Shown: in pieces, positions 1-8,716 of the stretch | Numbering within the stretch: position 1 is the stretch's first letter | Layout: each line of letters opens with the position of its first letter | NCBI GenBank assembly: GCA_947632115.1 | Contig: CANROB010000011.1 | Location: 1-45,744, forward strand | Length of the DNA stretch: 45,744 nt | Reading direction: 5' to 3' | Source of the DNA: an uncultured Bacilli bacterium | GTDB lineage: Bacteria; Bacillota_I; Bacilli_A; RF39; UBA660 | Made by a program: the position numbers and the translations under genes | Notes under the pieces: model-generated | What the model saw: the letters and a program-made list of their open reading frames with translations, nothing else | Told to the model about the DNA's origin: nothing | Databases searched by the model: none

Positions 1-1378
<1,378 letters not shown>

Positions 1379-1409
1379 TCTTTCTTTTTTTTGGAAAAAT
1401 GAAAACTAT

Positions 1410-2204
1410 TTATTGTTGTAAAGAAGCAAAAACAGTATATGGTAAGAAGGCATTCACACCATATCCATACTTTCTTTCATCTACAATAGAGGAACTAAAA
1501 ATCGTATTAATTACATTTAAATAACTAGCACCAAAAGTATTATTCGCCGTAGTAATAGAGGCTACAAACGTAAACTCAGCGTTTGCTTTAGTATAAGCAT
1601 AAAGGACATTATTCCCCTCCATCACACAGTTAACAACAAGATACTGCTTTCCATTTACGGTTTGTTTATTTACTGTTGCAGTAGTAACACCTTTATTCAA
1701 AAACATTCGTTGAATCTCATCATCACTTAAAGTAAGCATACTATCAAAATTAATTTCTTGAGTACTAAGTGTTATAAACCAAGTTGGATCTTCTGCCCGA
1801 TCCATAATCTCTAAGTAATCATTTTCTACTTTCGTAGCATAGGAAATAGGAATACGATAAATAAAATTTCCTACAGCAATGGAAAATTCCGTCACAACTG
1901 GTCTTTCTGGCTCTTCTACAGTAGGCTTGCAATCATCATTTTCCTTTTTATGAGACTTATTCACAAAAACAAGAATAAGAATTGTAGCTAATATAACTAC
2001 AACGATCAAAACAATAAGTAAAATCGCAACTTTGTTACGTGGCTTTTTTGGTTTCTCCTCTACTACTGGTTTAGGTGGCTCTTGTGGCTGTACTGGTTGG
2101 ATAGGTGTTAAAGTGGTAGCTGGATTCCAGTTGGAAGGAGCACCACATTTTCTACATTTCGGTTCTCCTGGAAATAATGGAGCACCACAATTTGGACAAT
2201 TCAT
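1410..2204 (-). CDS. Zinc-ribbon, single-pass membrane protein
   Basis: 264 residues. An N-terminal zinc ribbon with C3, C6, C17 and C20 (two CxxC/CxxCG knuckles) is followed by a Pro-rich linker (about 33-52), a basic stretch, one membrane helix at about 58-81 and a roughly 180-residue outer domain. Zinc ribbon in, domain out is a common layout in Bacillota envelope proteins of unknown role. It lies 21 bases downstream of a lipoprotein gene and probably shares its promoter. Two more zinc-ribbon membrane proteins occur at the far end of the window, but in different architectures. Specific function not recognised. Confidence 0.75.
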   Translation of the reverse strand: MNCPNCGAPLFPGEPKCRKCGAPSNWNPATTLTPIQPVQPQEPPKPVVEEKPKKPRNKVAILLIVLIVVVILATILILVFVNKSHKKENDDCKPTVEEPERPVVTEFSIAVGNFIYRIPISYATKVENDYLEIMDRAEDPTWFITLSTQEINFDSMLTLSDDEIQRMFLNKGVTTATVNKQTVNGKQYLVVNCVMEGNNVLYAYTKANAEFTFVASITTANNTFGASYLNVINTIFSSSIVDERKYGYGVNAFLPYTVFASLQQ

Positions 2205-2225
2205 TTTTTCCCTCTTTTCTTTCTT

Positions 2226-2642
2226 TTATTCACAGGTAAATCCATCATCAAGTAAACTTTCTTTTTCCTCTTTGAAAGAGTCATAAATCTTTAAAGATTC
2301 TTTTTCTTGTTCTGTTAAATTTTCAACATCAATGGTAAGCGTCACTACCACATTCTTACCTTCTACTTTAGATTCATAAGTAGTTTGACTTTGATTTTTA
2401 TATTGAGAACCAATTAGTTCATCAACTCTTTCTTTGGCAAGTTTAGCATTTTCTTCATTTTCCTGTTCTATTTTCATCTCTAATGTTTGCTTTAAAACCT
2501 GATCTTTTTGATATTCTACTTTCATCTGCAGGTTGCCACTGTCATCGTTTTTCACACAACTTAAAGTTTTCTTATCATTCCCACATCCTGTTAACAATAA
2601 GGAACCTAAGATAACTCCTAAAATCAATTTTTGGCTTCTCAT
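2226..2642 (-). CDS. Small lipoprotein, possibly DUF1307/YehR-like
   Basis: 138 residues with a lipoprotein signal peptide: MRSQK, a hydrophobic run, then the lipobox LLTGC. The mature part is a small charged domain with alternating acidic/basic residues ending in DDGFTCE. The pattern CGNDKKTLSC plus a beta-rich domain recalls DUF1307 (YehR) lipoproteins, but this is only a resemblance. The start was set to ATG at 2642, nine bases inside a longer GTG-initiated frame, because AGGGG lies 8 bases before it. A TTGTTA-17-TATTCT promoter precedes it. Probably co-transcribed with the zinc-ribbon membrane gene. Confidence 0.7.
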   Translation of the reverse strand: MRSQKLILGVILGSLLLTGCGNDKKTLSCVKNDDSGNLQMKVEYQKDQVLKQTLEMKIEQENEENAKLAKERVDELIGSQYKNQSQTTYESKVEGKNVVVTLTIDVENLTEQEKESLKIYDSFKEEKESLLDDGFTCE

Positions 2643-2666
2643 TTCAAGCACCCCTATTCTATTTTT

Positions 2667-2695
2667 AGAATATCATATTTTTATAAAAATAACAA
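2667..2695 (-). promoter_or_regulatory. Sigma-A-type promoter of the lipoprotein gene
   Basis: Minus strand: -35 TTGTTA (2690-2695), 17-base spacer, -10 TATTCT (2667-2672), about 25 bases before the chosen start. Confidence 0.45.
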
Positions 2696-2791
2696 TGAGA
2701 AAATGCGTTATTCCAAAATCCATTTAATAAAACTGTTCCGTCCTCACCCCTTTACCCGTAGTTCTAGAAATATGCTAGCGTATTTTTTTCA

Positions 2792-2820
2792 TAGACTTTT
2801 TTTTTATTCTAGAGTACAAT
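2792..2820 (+). promoter_or_regulatory. Putative promoter of the sortase gene
   Basis: -35-like TAGACT (2792-2797), 17-base spacer, -10 TACAAT (2815-2820), 15 bases before the sortase ATG, so the leader would be very short. Confidence 0.4.
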
Positions 2821-2835
2821 AGTATTGGTGATTTC

Positions 2836-3666
2836 ATGAAAAAGCACAAATGGGAAAAGAAATTTTTTCGATTTTTATTATTAGTTATCATTATCCTCAG
2901 TTTTTGCCTTTTTATGGTTTCCTTCCTACGCATTATTCAATGGGCAAAAGAGTCAAAAGAGATACAAGACTTATCTTCCAATGCCCAAAAAGAAGTCATT
3001 ATGGAAGAAGTAGAGGATGATGAGACAACAGAAATTGTTGAACAACCAAAAAAAGTAGAGAAATTTGATCCTTATTGGGATTATATTAAGATGAATTTAT
3101 TGGATGTTGATTTTTCCAATTTAAGAAAAACCAATTCAGATGTCATCGGTTGGATTCAAGTGCCAGAAACCAATGTAAATTATCCTTTTGTACAGGCAAA
3201 TGATAATGACTACTATCTACATCACGCTTTTGATAAAAAAAGAAATAGTGCGGGATGGATTTTCTTGGACTATCGAAATGACTTAGAAAACTTAAATCAA
3301 AATACCATTATCTATGGTCATGGACGTTATGATAGAACGATGTTTGGTTCTCTTAAAAATCTTTTAAAATCAAGTTGGTTAAAAAATACAGATAATCATA
3401 TCATTAAATTATCTACAGAATATCAGAATACTTTGTGGCAAATCTTTAGTGTCTACCACATTCCTACCACAGGAGATTATTTAACGACTGTTTTTGCAAC
3501 AAAAGAAGAATATCAAGAATTTCTAGATACAATGAAAAGTAGAAGTGTTTATCAATTTAAGACAACCGTTTCTGCTACCGATAAAATTCTTACGCTATCC
3601 ACTTGTTATAACGACAAGGAAAAATTAGTTGTTCATGCAAAATTAATTAAAATTCAAAATAAATAG
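2836..3666 (+). CDS. Class B sortase
   Basis: 276 residues. An N-terminal membrane helix at about 11-33 is followed by an acidic linker and the class B core: DVIGWIQVPETNVNYPFVQ, then YGHGRYDRTMFG with catalytic His162, and TLSTC with catalytic Cys257. Sortases join surface proteins to peptidoglycan or to each other by transpeptidation. The third catalytic residue, normally Arg before the last beta strand (as in TTKRIVVVAK of SrtB), is Lys263 here (DKEKLVVHAKL). No LPXTG/NPQTN-type substrate gene is visible in the window. GGTGAT just before ATG is the ribosome site. Family assignment is firm; the substrate is unknown. Confidence 0.9.
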   Translation: MKKHKWEKKFFRFLLLVIIILSFCLFMVSFLRIIQWAKESKEIQDLSSNAQKEVIMEEVEDDETTEIVEQPKKVEKFDPYWDYIKMNLLDVDFSNLRKTNSDVIGWIQVPETNVNYPFVQANDNDYYLHHAFDKKRNSAGWIFLDYRNDLENLNQNTIIYGHGRYDRTMFGSLKNLLKSSWLKNTDNHIIKLSTEYQNTLWQIFSVYHIPTTGDYLTTVFATKEEYQEFLDTMKSRSVYQFKTTVSATDKILTLSTCYNDKEKLVVHAKLIKIQNK

Positions 3667-3690
3667 GAGAACATTTTTCTCCTTTTTATT
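3665..3690 (+). terminator. Terminator of the sortase gene
   Basis: AGGAGAA (3665-3671) pairs with TTCTCCT (3677-3683) and is followed by TTTTATT; it begins in the stop codon. Confidence 0.65.
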
Positions 3691-3731
3691 TGATTTCTTC
3701 AAAAAAATTCAATACCTTTCCTCCAACAACT
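3665..3731. repeat. Duplicated segment, copy 1 (copy 2 at 6323-6391)
   Basis: The first 27 bases (3665-3691) are identical to 6323-6349. A second block (3707-3730, AATTCAATACCTTTCC and onward) matches 6367-6391 with one change. The two copies lie beyond the 3' ends of the two paralogous minus-strand genes, so they mark the ends of an ancient tandem duplication. Confidence 0.7.
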
Positions 3732-3748
3732 AAAATAGCAAAATATTT
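3686..3748 (-). pseudogene. C-terminal remnant of a duplicated small ORF
   Basis: On the minus strand 20 codons remain open, ending VVGGKVLNFFEEIK-stop. This matches the end of the small ORF at 6344-6424 (VVEGKVLNSSFGEVK-stop). There is no start codon and the frame is closed upstream by TAA. Read as the decayed partner left by the tandem duplication. Confidence 0.35.
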
Positions 3749-3752
3749 TTAT

Positions 3753-3869
3753 GTGAGTTTACTAGATGCAGAAGCTTGGATTAATGGTTTAGTTTTAAAG
3801 TTTGATGATACCACTTTAGAATATATTGTTTTAGAATTAGAAATTGAACGAACTAAAATAGAGAATTAG
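3753..3869 (+). pseudogene. Unrecognised 38-codon ORF or gene fragment
   Basis: GTG-initiated frame beginning VSLLDAEAWINGLVLKFDDT and ending ELEIERTKIEN. The composition looks protein-like (Leu/Glu-rich helix), but there is no convincing ribosome site. It sits in the gene-poor 3.69-4.17 kb gap between two other fragments. More likely a remnant than a working gene. Confidence 0.25.
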
Positions 3870-3979
3870 TAAACCCAAAATTAACTCAAAAGTTAACCTA
3901 CTATTATATAAATGCTTCTATATCGATATTTATGTTTTACAATCCATATACCCTTTCAAGTTATTCAGATTCTACCTGA

Positions 3980-4171
3980 TCGGTTATACGAATAAAAGGC
4001 AATCTATATCTATGGGAGCGATTAAAAGAATTCGATAGTCACCTAATTTCAATAGGCACAAAAGAAAGGGAGCAAAACATTTTAAAGCAATATGCTCCTT
4101 CCTTTTTAAAGAATGAAAATGAAGAGATTCTAAAACAGTTAGGTGGTAAAGTTTTATATTATCAATCCTAA
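3980..4171 (+). pseudogene. 5'-truncated gene remnant
   Basis: A 63-codon open frame without a start codon, containing LYLWERLKEFDSHLISIG and NENEEILKQLGGKVLYYQS before TAA at 4169-4171. It reads like the C-terminus of a helical cytoplasmic protein and is followed directly by a hairpin terminator, as a real gene end would be. The stop just upstream (TGA 3977-3979) and the lack of ATG/GTG indicate the 5' part was lost. Family not recognised. Confidence 0.45.
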
Positions 4172-4175
4172 CAAA

Positions 4176-4198
4176 AAAGGAAGGGTCGCACTTCCTTT
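4176..4198. terminator. Bidirectional terminator
   Basis: AAAGGAAG / CTTCCTTT stem with a 7-base loop. T-rich on the minus side (TTTTTT past 4176), where it ends the 4217 gene; it also follows the plus-strand remnant. Confidence 0.65.
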
Positions 4199-4216
4199 CT
4201 TATTTTTTCAAACTCC

Positions 4217-6166
4217 TTATATAATTTTGTCAAAGAAGAATTTTCCAAAAGCATCTTGAGACAGCATATTATCTGAATTTTTTTCTATATATTGAACAAC
4301 TTCTTGAATGGTTATAGTATGTTGCTGACCTTCATACGTAATCTCCACACTCCCGTCTGATGAAATCAATCCTTTTAAGCATAAATCAGCCAAGCAATCC
4401 TCGACAGCTGATCCTGGAATTTCCAACCAATCTGTATCTGATCCATAAAATACTTTGTCCTCGCTTTTGCGAAAAGCTTTTTTAAGAAATCTATTGCCTT
4501 CTTTTTTAGCTCTATTTCTTATTAGTTTATACATTTTTTGTACAGCGCTGTCAGGTACTAAATCATCTATGTCAAAAATAACATCAACATCTCCCGCTAG
4601 ACTTCCTATCATCTTGCTTGCCATTTGGTCCGTACATGTACTTAATACTGTATAGAAAAGGGATAAAGCCACATCACCATCCTTAGACATATTACTGTGA
4701 AAGGTATTTCCAGTAGAAGATGCTAAACTCATAATATTTCGAATATAAGCGCCTCCAGTTAGCTGACTAGTTATTAATGCAACAGTTACCTCTGAAGCTG
4801 TCTTTCCACTCCAAACACCAACTTTATACACTTCGCCTAACACATCATCCGTTTCCTGTAATTTTTGTAATAGATAAATTTGTTCCCATTCATTAATCGA
4901 TTTTACACCATCTTTTTGAAACCAACTGAATAAGTTTTCAATGTAATCTTGGACCCCATCGCCAAATCCTTGACCATAAATAGCAAAATAATTTTTTATG
5001 CTATCACTTACTTGTCCATCATCCGTTTTATCTAAAGAATCATAGAATGCATTAACATTTTGTTCTGCTTTCATTTGATGTAACGTATTTTCGATGGTAG
5101 ACAAATATTCATCAGCGGCATCTTTCCCCTTTGTTTGATATAGATAATCATAAGTGGAAATCATCACGGGGTCCCCTACTTCCACCAACATTTGAAAAAG
5201 AGGAGTAACTGAAACACCCAATACCGAAAAATTAGAATTTAACATTGAACAAAATTTAGCAGGTGGAATATATCCGTTATCTCGACAATAACTTGTATAA
5301 TCCACCACCGTTGTTCCTTCGGCTCCATTCATATATTTCTCAATGGATTGTAATTCGTACGTTTTTTGACAAAATTCTTGAAAGTCTGATCGTTCTAGTA
5401 GCATATTATAAGGCAGTAATTTCATCTGTTCTTTCGTATTTTGTATCGCTATTGTAAAAAGAGTAATTTCAGATTGCAAATAATCCCTTTTACCTAGATA
5501 GGCTTGATAGGTGTCAAATCCCATCATTTCTCTAGTAGCTTCATCTAACTCTTTTTTAGCATTTTCAATTATTTCAACACTTTCTTGACAATAAGAACTC
5601 TTTTTCGATACTAAATCCTTTTGTTCATCAAATGATAAGGCCATAAACTCTTCATAAGTAATTCCTAAATCATTGACATCTAACGTTTTTTGTTTATATT
5701 CTCCAGTGACATCAGAAATATGAATTTCAGACATATGAATTTCATTAGTCAATACATCAACTTGTTCCTGAAAACTTGGTGTTTTCACAAGAGTTCCTGT
5801 TTTCTCTTGGGTTTTTGCAATTAAACTATCATATTCCTCTTGAAGTTCTCCTAAAGATTGCTGATAGGATTGCAAATAATCAGAAAGAGTATCCATCTTT
5901 TGTAATTTCATCTTCTGATATTCCAATTCCTCTTTTGGATTATCACTTGTGTATTTAGGAAAATATTGTCCTAAATTTTCAATAGGTATTTGGCTATTAT
6001 CATCAACTCTCAAAAAATTTACTAATGCGTCCGTAATCAAAAATTCTTCCTTCTTGGGAAAGTTCCGACCTTCCATGGCTGCTCGAGCAAAAACATCAAC
6101 ATTCATCGGTGTATTTTCTTTCGTAACTTTTTTGAAATTCAATGGTTCTTGATTTAATTCATTCAT
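4217..6166 (-). CDS. Large paralogous protein B, unknown function (possible secreted or toxin-like)
   Basis: 649 residues and a clear paralog of the next gene upstream (6459-8450) over almost its full length, e.g. LLPYNMLLERSDFQE, YGQGFGDGVQDY and LFSWFQKDGVKS. The N-terminal 250 residues are helical and charged, probably coiled coil. The middle has small-residue-rich amphipathic helices (GVWSGKTASEV, LTGGAYIRNI, ASSTGNTFH). A compact C-terminal domain of about 80 residues is shared. No signal peptide or classical membrane span. The layout recalls LXG-type or pre-toxin proteins exported without a signal peptide, but no defining domain is seen. Start: ATG at 6166, preceded by GTGATAGT exactly as GTGATGGT precedes the paralog; the longer GTG frame at 6196 falls right after the -10. 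Confidence 0.75.
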   Translation of the reverse strand: MNELNQEPLNFKKVTKENTPMNVDVFARAAMEGRNFPKKEEFLITDALVNFLRVDDNSQIPIENLGQYFPKYTSDNPKEELEYQKMKLQKMDTLSDYLQSYQQSLGELQEEYDSLIAKTQEKTGTLVKTPSFQEQVDVLTNEIHMSEIHISDVTGEYKQKTLDVNDLGITYEEFMALSFDEQKDLVSKKSSYCQESVEIIENAKKELDEATREMMGFDTYQAYLGKRDYLQSEITLFTIAIQNTKEQMKLLPYNMLLERSDFQEFCQKTYELQSIEKYMNGAEGTTVVDYTSYCRDNGYIPPAKFCSMLNSNFSVLGVSVTPLFQMLVEVGDPVMISTYDYLYQTKGKDAADEYLSTIENTLHQMKAEQNVNAFYDSLDKTDDGQVSDSIKNYFAIYGQGFGDGVQDYIENLFSWFQKDGVKSINEWEQIYLLQKLQETDDVLGEVYKVGVWSGKTASEVTVALITSQLTGGAYIRNIMSLASSTGNTFHSNMSKDGDVALSLFYTVLSTCTDQMASKMIGSLAGDVDVIFDIDDLVPDSAVQKMYKLIRNRAKKEGNRFLKKAFRKSEDKVFYGSDTDWLEIPGSAVEDCLADLCLKGLISSDGSVEITYEGQQHTITIQEVVQYIEKNSDNMLSQDAFGKFFFDKII

Positions 6167-6200
6167 ACTATCACGTACTCTCTTTATGTTATTCACTTTA

Positions 6201-6206
6201 ATTATA
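6201..6206 (-). promoter_or_regulatory. -10 element of paralog B
   Basis: TATAAT on the minus strand, 34 bases before the chosen ATG. The -35 region is poor (TTACTT at 17 bases). Its position rules out the GTG at 6196 as a start. Confidence 0.4.
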
Positions 6207-6322
6207 TCAAAAAAGCAATAAAAAAGTAAGGTTGGTAAGCTTTAATTTTTGGACAACATAAAGCAACCTTACAAATCATATTTTTATAAAAGAAAAGACC
6301 ATTGAACTTTGTCAACAGTCTG

Positions 6323-6391
6323 AGGAGAACATTTTTCTCCTTTTTATTTTACTTCTCCAAAAGAAGAATTCAATACCTTTCCTTCAACAAC
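6323..6391. repeat. Duplicated segment, copy 2
   Basis: Matches 3665-3731 (see copy 1). It includes the same AGGAGAA/TTCTCCT hairpin followed by T residues on the plus strand, but here there is no plus-strand gene for it to terminate. Confidence 0.7.
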
Positions 6392-6424
6392 AGAAATATG
6401 ATTCAGCAATTTTCTCTTTTCCAT
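6344..6424 (-). CDS. Candidate 26-residue small ORF downstream of paralog A
   Basis: ATG at 6424 opens MEKRKLLNHISVV and the frame ends GKVLNSSFGEVK-stop at 6344. It starts 34 bases after the stop of paralog A, and a decayed relative lies downstream of paralog B (3686-3748). No good ribosome site is seen, so it may itself be the tail of a lost larger gene rather than an expressed peptide. Listed because the pairing with each large paralog is repeated. Confidence 0.3.
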   Translation of the reverse strand: MEKRKLLNHISVVEGKVLNSSFGEVK

Positions 6425-6458
6425 AAGTGATACTAGAAGTATTCTTCAAGTAATGTTT

Positions 6459-8450
6459 CTATGCAGATTGTTGAATCATATATTCTTTAAAAGCTTCTCG
6501 AGATGTCATCTTATCTTGATTTGTTTCTACATACTGTAAAGCATCTGCAACATTAACGTTATATCTTTGATCACCATATAACACTTGTACACAACCATCA
6601 GATGACATAGAGCCTTGCACCCATAAATCCGCTAAATAATCATCAAGTGCTTCATCAGTAATTTGCGTCCAATCTATATCCGCCCCAAATACTAATTTTT
6701 GTTCGCCTGTATGTACAACGCCATTAGTAACTTTTTTCGTTTCTTTTATCCCTTTTTTCTTTATTGAATTATAAATTCTAACTTTAAAACTATCTGCCGG
6801 TAAAGTATCAATATCGAAGAAAAAATCAGAGTAATTAGACAATCTCCCCATCATTTTTCCTGTTAATTGGTCGGTACAAGCACTTAACACTGTATAAAAA
6901 ACAGATAAAGCCATATCATCCCCTGCCGCAGAATGATTATGATAGGTATTTCCAGTTGAAGATGCAACATTCAAAATTTGATTTAAGTATGCTCCACCCG
7001 TCACATGGGAAGTAAGCAAGGTAACCGCAGCCATAGAAGCTGTCTGTCCGCTCCAAACACCAGCTTGATAAGTCTTATCCAAAAAAGTATCTGTTTCTTG
7101 GAGTTTTGCTAAACAATAAATTTGTTCCCATTCGTTAACAGACTTTACACCATCTTTTTGAAACCAACTGAATAAATTCTCAGCGTAGTCTTGAGCACCA
7201 TCACCAAAGCCTTGACCATAAGTCATAAGGTGATTTCTTAAACTATCTCTTACTTTTCCCTCATCGTTTTTATCTAAAGAGTCATAAAACGCATTGATAT
7301 TTTTTTCTGCCTGCATTTGATTTAACGTATTTTCTATCTTCGATAAATAAAAATCGGCATCACTCTTTCCTTTTGTTTGATAAAGATAATCATAGGTAGC
7401 AATCATTACTGGATCGCCTAAATCCACAAGAGACTGAAAGAGAGGATCAAACACAAACTCTTCCAGTTGACAAGAAGAGCCCAACATAGAACTCAATTTA
7501 GCAGGTGGAATAGCACCATTTTGCTCACAATACTTAGTATAATTAACAATTCTCATTCCTACCTCATCATAAGATGTGCATTCAACAAGAGAGCCTAATT
7601 CATATGTTTTTTCATAAAGTTCTTGGAAATCTGAACGCTCTAATAACATATTATAGGGAAGCATTTTAATTCGTTCATTCATATTATCTGATGCCGCAGA
7701 CAAAAGTGTAATTTGCGATTGTAATTCAGCTAATTTATCTTGATAGGCTTGATAACTGTCAAATCCCATCATCTCTTTAGTCATTTCATCTAATTCTTTT
7801 TTATCCATTTCTAAAGTTTCAATAAATTCTTGACAGTAACTACTCTTTTGTTTTACTAACTCCACTTGTTCATCAGATGGCAAATCCATAAATTCAGAAT
7901 AAGTCATTCCCAAATCATTTGTATCATGAATTTGATTTCGATAACTACCTACTACTTGTAGAATTTGATCCTCTACCAAATACATATTATTTTTTAAAAG
8001 ATCTTCATTAGTTGCAAAACTAGATTTTCCAAAAAAGAGAAATCCATCACTTTCTTTAGACTTTTTAATAAGATTATCATATTCTTCTTGTGCTTCTGAT
8101 AACCATTGATTGTAATTTTGATAAAAATCAGAATAGGTTCCTAAAGTATTCATATAGTTTTGAAGATAAGTCAGTTCTTCCTGGGGCATATTGGCTTTAA
8201 TAATATTTATTGCTGAATATATATTATCCAATTTTTGAGCTCCTAACTTAGAAGAGTCAAAGAATTTAAAATTAGAAATTTGTCCCTCTAACGCTGACAA
8301 ATCAAAGGTTTCTGTAGGTGTTGACTGCTGCCATTTAGTTATAGGAGTCTCAAGATAACCGCCTAAAGTAGTTATTGAGCTATTATTGAGTATTGAGGTA
8401 GACGATGAAGATTCTGCCCCTGGAGCTTGATATACTTGATATTCTGCCAT
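6459..8450 (-). CDS. Large paralogous protein A, unknown function (possible secreted or toxin-like)
   Basis: 663 residues, tandem paralog of 4217-6166. Shared blocks include EFM.L..DEQ.+LV..KSSYCQE, the GFD.YQAY segment, YGQGFGDG, AGVWSGQTAS, a helical region of the form SSTGN...A...Y.VLS.CTDQ, and the C-terminal domain ending near VNVADALQYVETNQDKM. The N-terminus differs from paralog B: Ser/Thr-rich and unstructured (APGAESSSSTSILNNSS). No signal peptide. Start set to ATG 8450 with AGGTGAT 3 bases upstream; the 15-residue longer frame overlaps the -10. The divergent N-termini with conserved bodies suggest retained function after duplication. Function unknown. Confidence 0.75.
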   Translation of the reverse strand: MAEYQVYQAPGAESSSSTSILNNSSITTLGGYLETPITKWQQSTPTETFDLSALEGQISNFKFFDSSKLGAQKLDNIYSAINIIKANMPQEELTYLQNYMNTLGTYSDFYQNYNQWLSEAQEEYDNLIKKSKESDGFLFFGKSSFATNEDLLKNNMYLVEDQILQVVGSYRNQIHDTNDLGMTYSEFMDLPSDEQVELVKQKSSYCQEFIETLEMDKKELDEMTKEMMGFDSYQAYQDKLAELQSQITLLSAASDNMNERIKMLPYNMLLERSDFQELYEKTYELGSLVECTSYDEVGMRIVNYTKYCEQNGAIPPAKLSSMLGSSCQLEEFVFDPLFQSLVDLGDPVMIATYDYLYQTKGKSDADFYLSKIENTLNQMQAEKNINAFYDSLDKNDEGKVRDSLRNHLMTYGQGFGDGAQDYAENLFSWFQKDGVKSVNEWEQIYCLAKLQETDTFLDKTYQAGVWSGQTASMAAVTLLTSHVTGGAYLNQILNVASSTGNTYHNHSAAGDDMALSVFYTVLSACTDQLTGKMMGRLSNYSDFFFDIDTLPADSFKVRIYNSIKKKGIKETKKVTNGVVHTGEQKLVFGADIDWTQITDEALDDYLADLWVQGSMSSDGCVQVLYGDQRYNVNVADALQYVETNQDKMTSREAFKEYMIQQSA

Positions 8451-8466
8451 ACCATCACCTATTATC

Positions 8467-8495
8467 ATCATACTATAAATTTTACATTTTCTCAA
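8467..8495 (-). promoter_or_regulatory. Promoter of paralog A
   Basis: Minus strand: TTGAGA (8490-8495), 17-base spacer, TATGAT (8467-8472). The leader would be only about 10 bases. Confidence 0.45.
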
Positions 8496-8588
8496 TAATC
8501 AAGTTATTGCTTAGTAGTAAATATGTAAAAAATAAAGTTTTACCTAACTTTATTTTTCCTCTATTTTTTATCATCCTATTAAGGAAAT

Positions 8589-8632
8589 AAAAAAGAAGTA
8601 TTATAAAAAAACTTTCTATATACTTCTTTTTT
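8589..8632. terminator. Terminator downstream of serS
   Basis: Perfect 13-bp stem AAAAAAGAAGTAT / ATACTTCTTTTTT with an 18-base loop. On the minus strand it lies 85 bases past the serS stop. Confidence 0.65.
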
Positions 8633-8716
8633 AGGTAACAATCTTTTTATCATCTATATATTCAGTTTATATCACTCATTTATGCATGCTTGTTTTATAT
8701 AACAAACATAAATTAT

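Noticed and set aside
2032..2286. Plus-strand ORF opposite the zinc-ribbon gene, and similar antisense frames (e.g. 35803-36090, 41267-41560, 32159-32458)
   Set aside because: They lie opposite strongly supported genes, lack ribosome sites and have the composition of reversed codons.
4217..8450. Calling the paralogs WXG100/type VII effectors because of the W-S-G turn
   Set aside because: The motif lies in the middle of ~650-residue proteins in a small-residue hydrophobic helix, not in a 100-residue hairpin, and no secretion gene is in view; kept only as a possibility.
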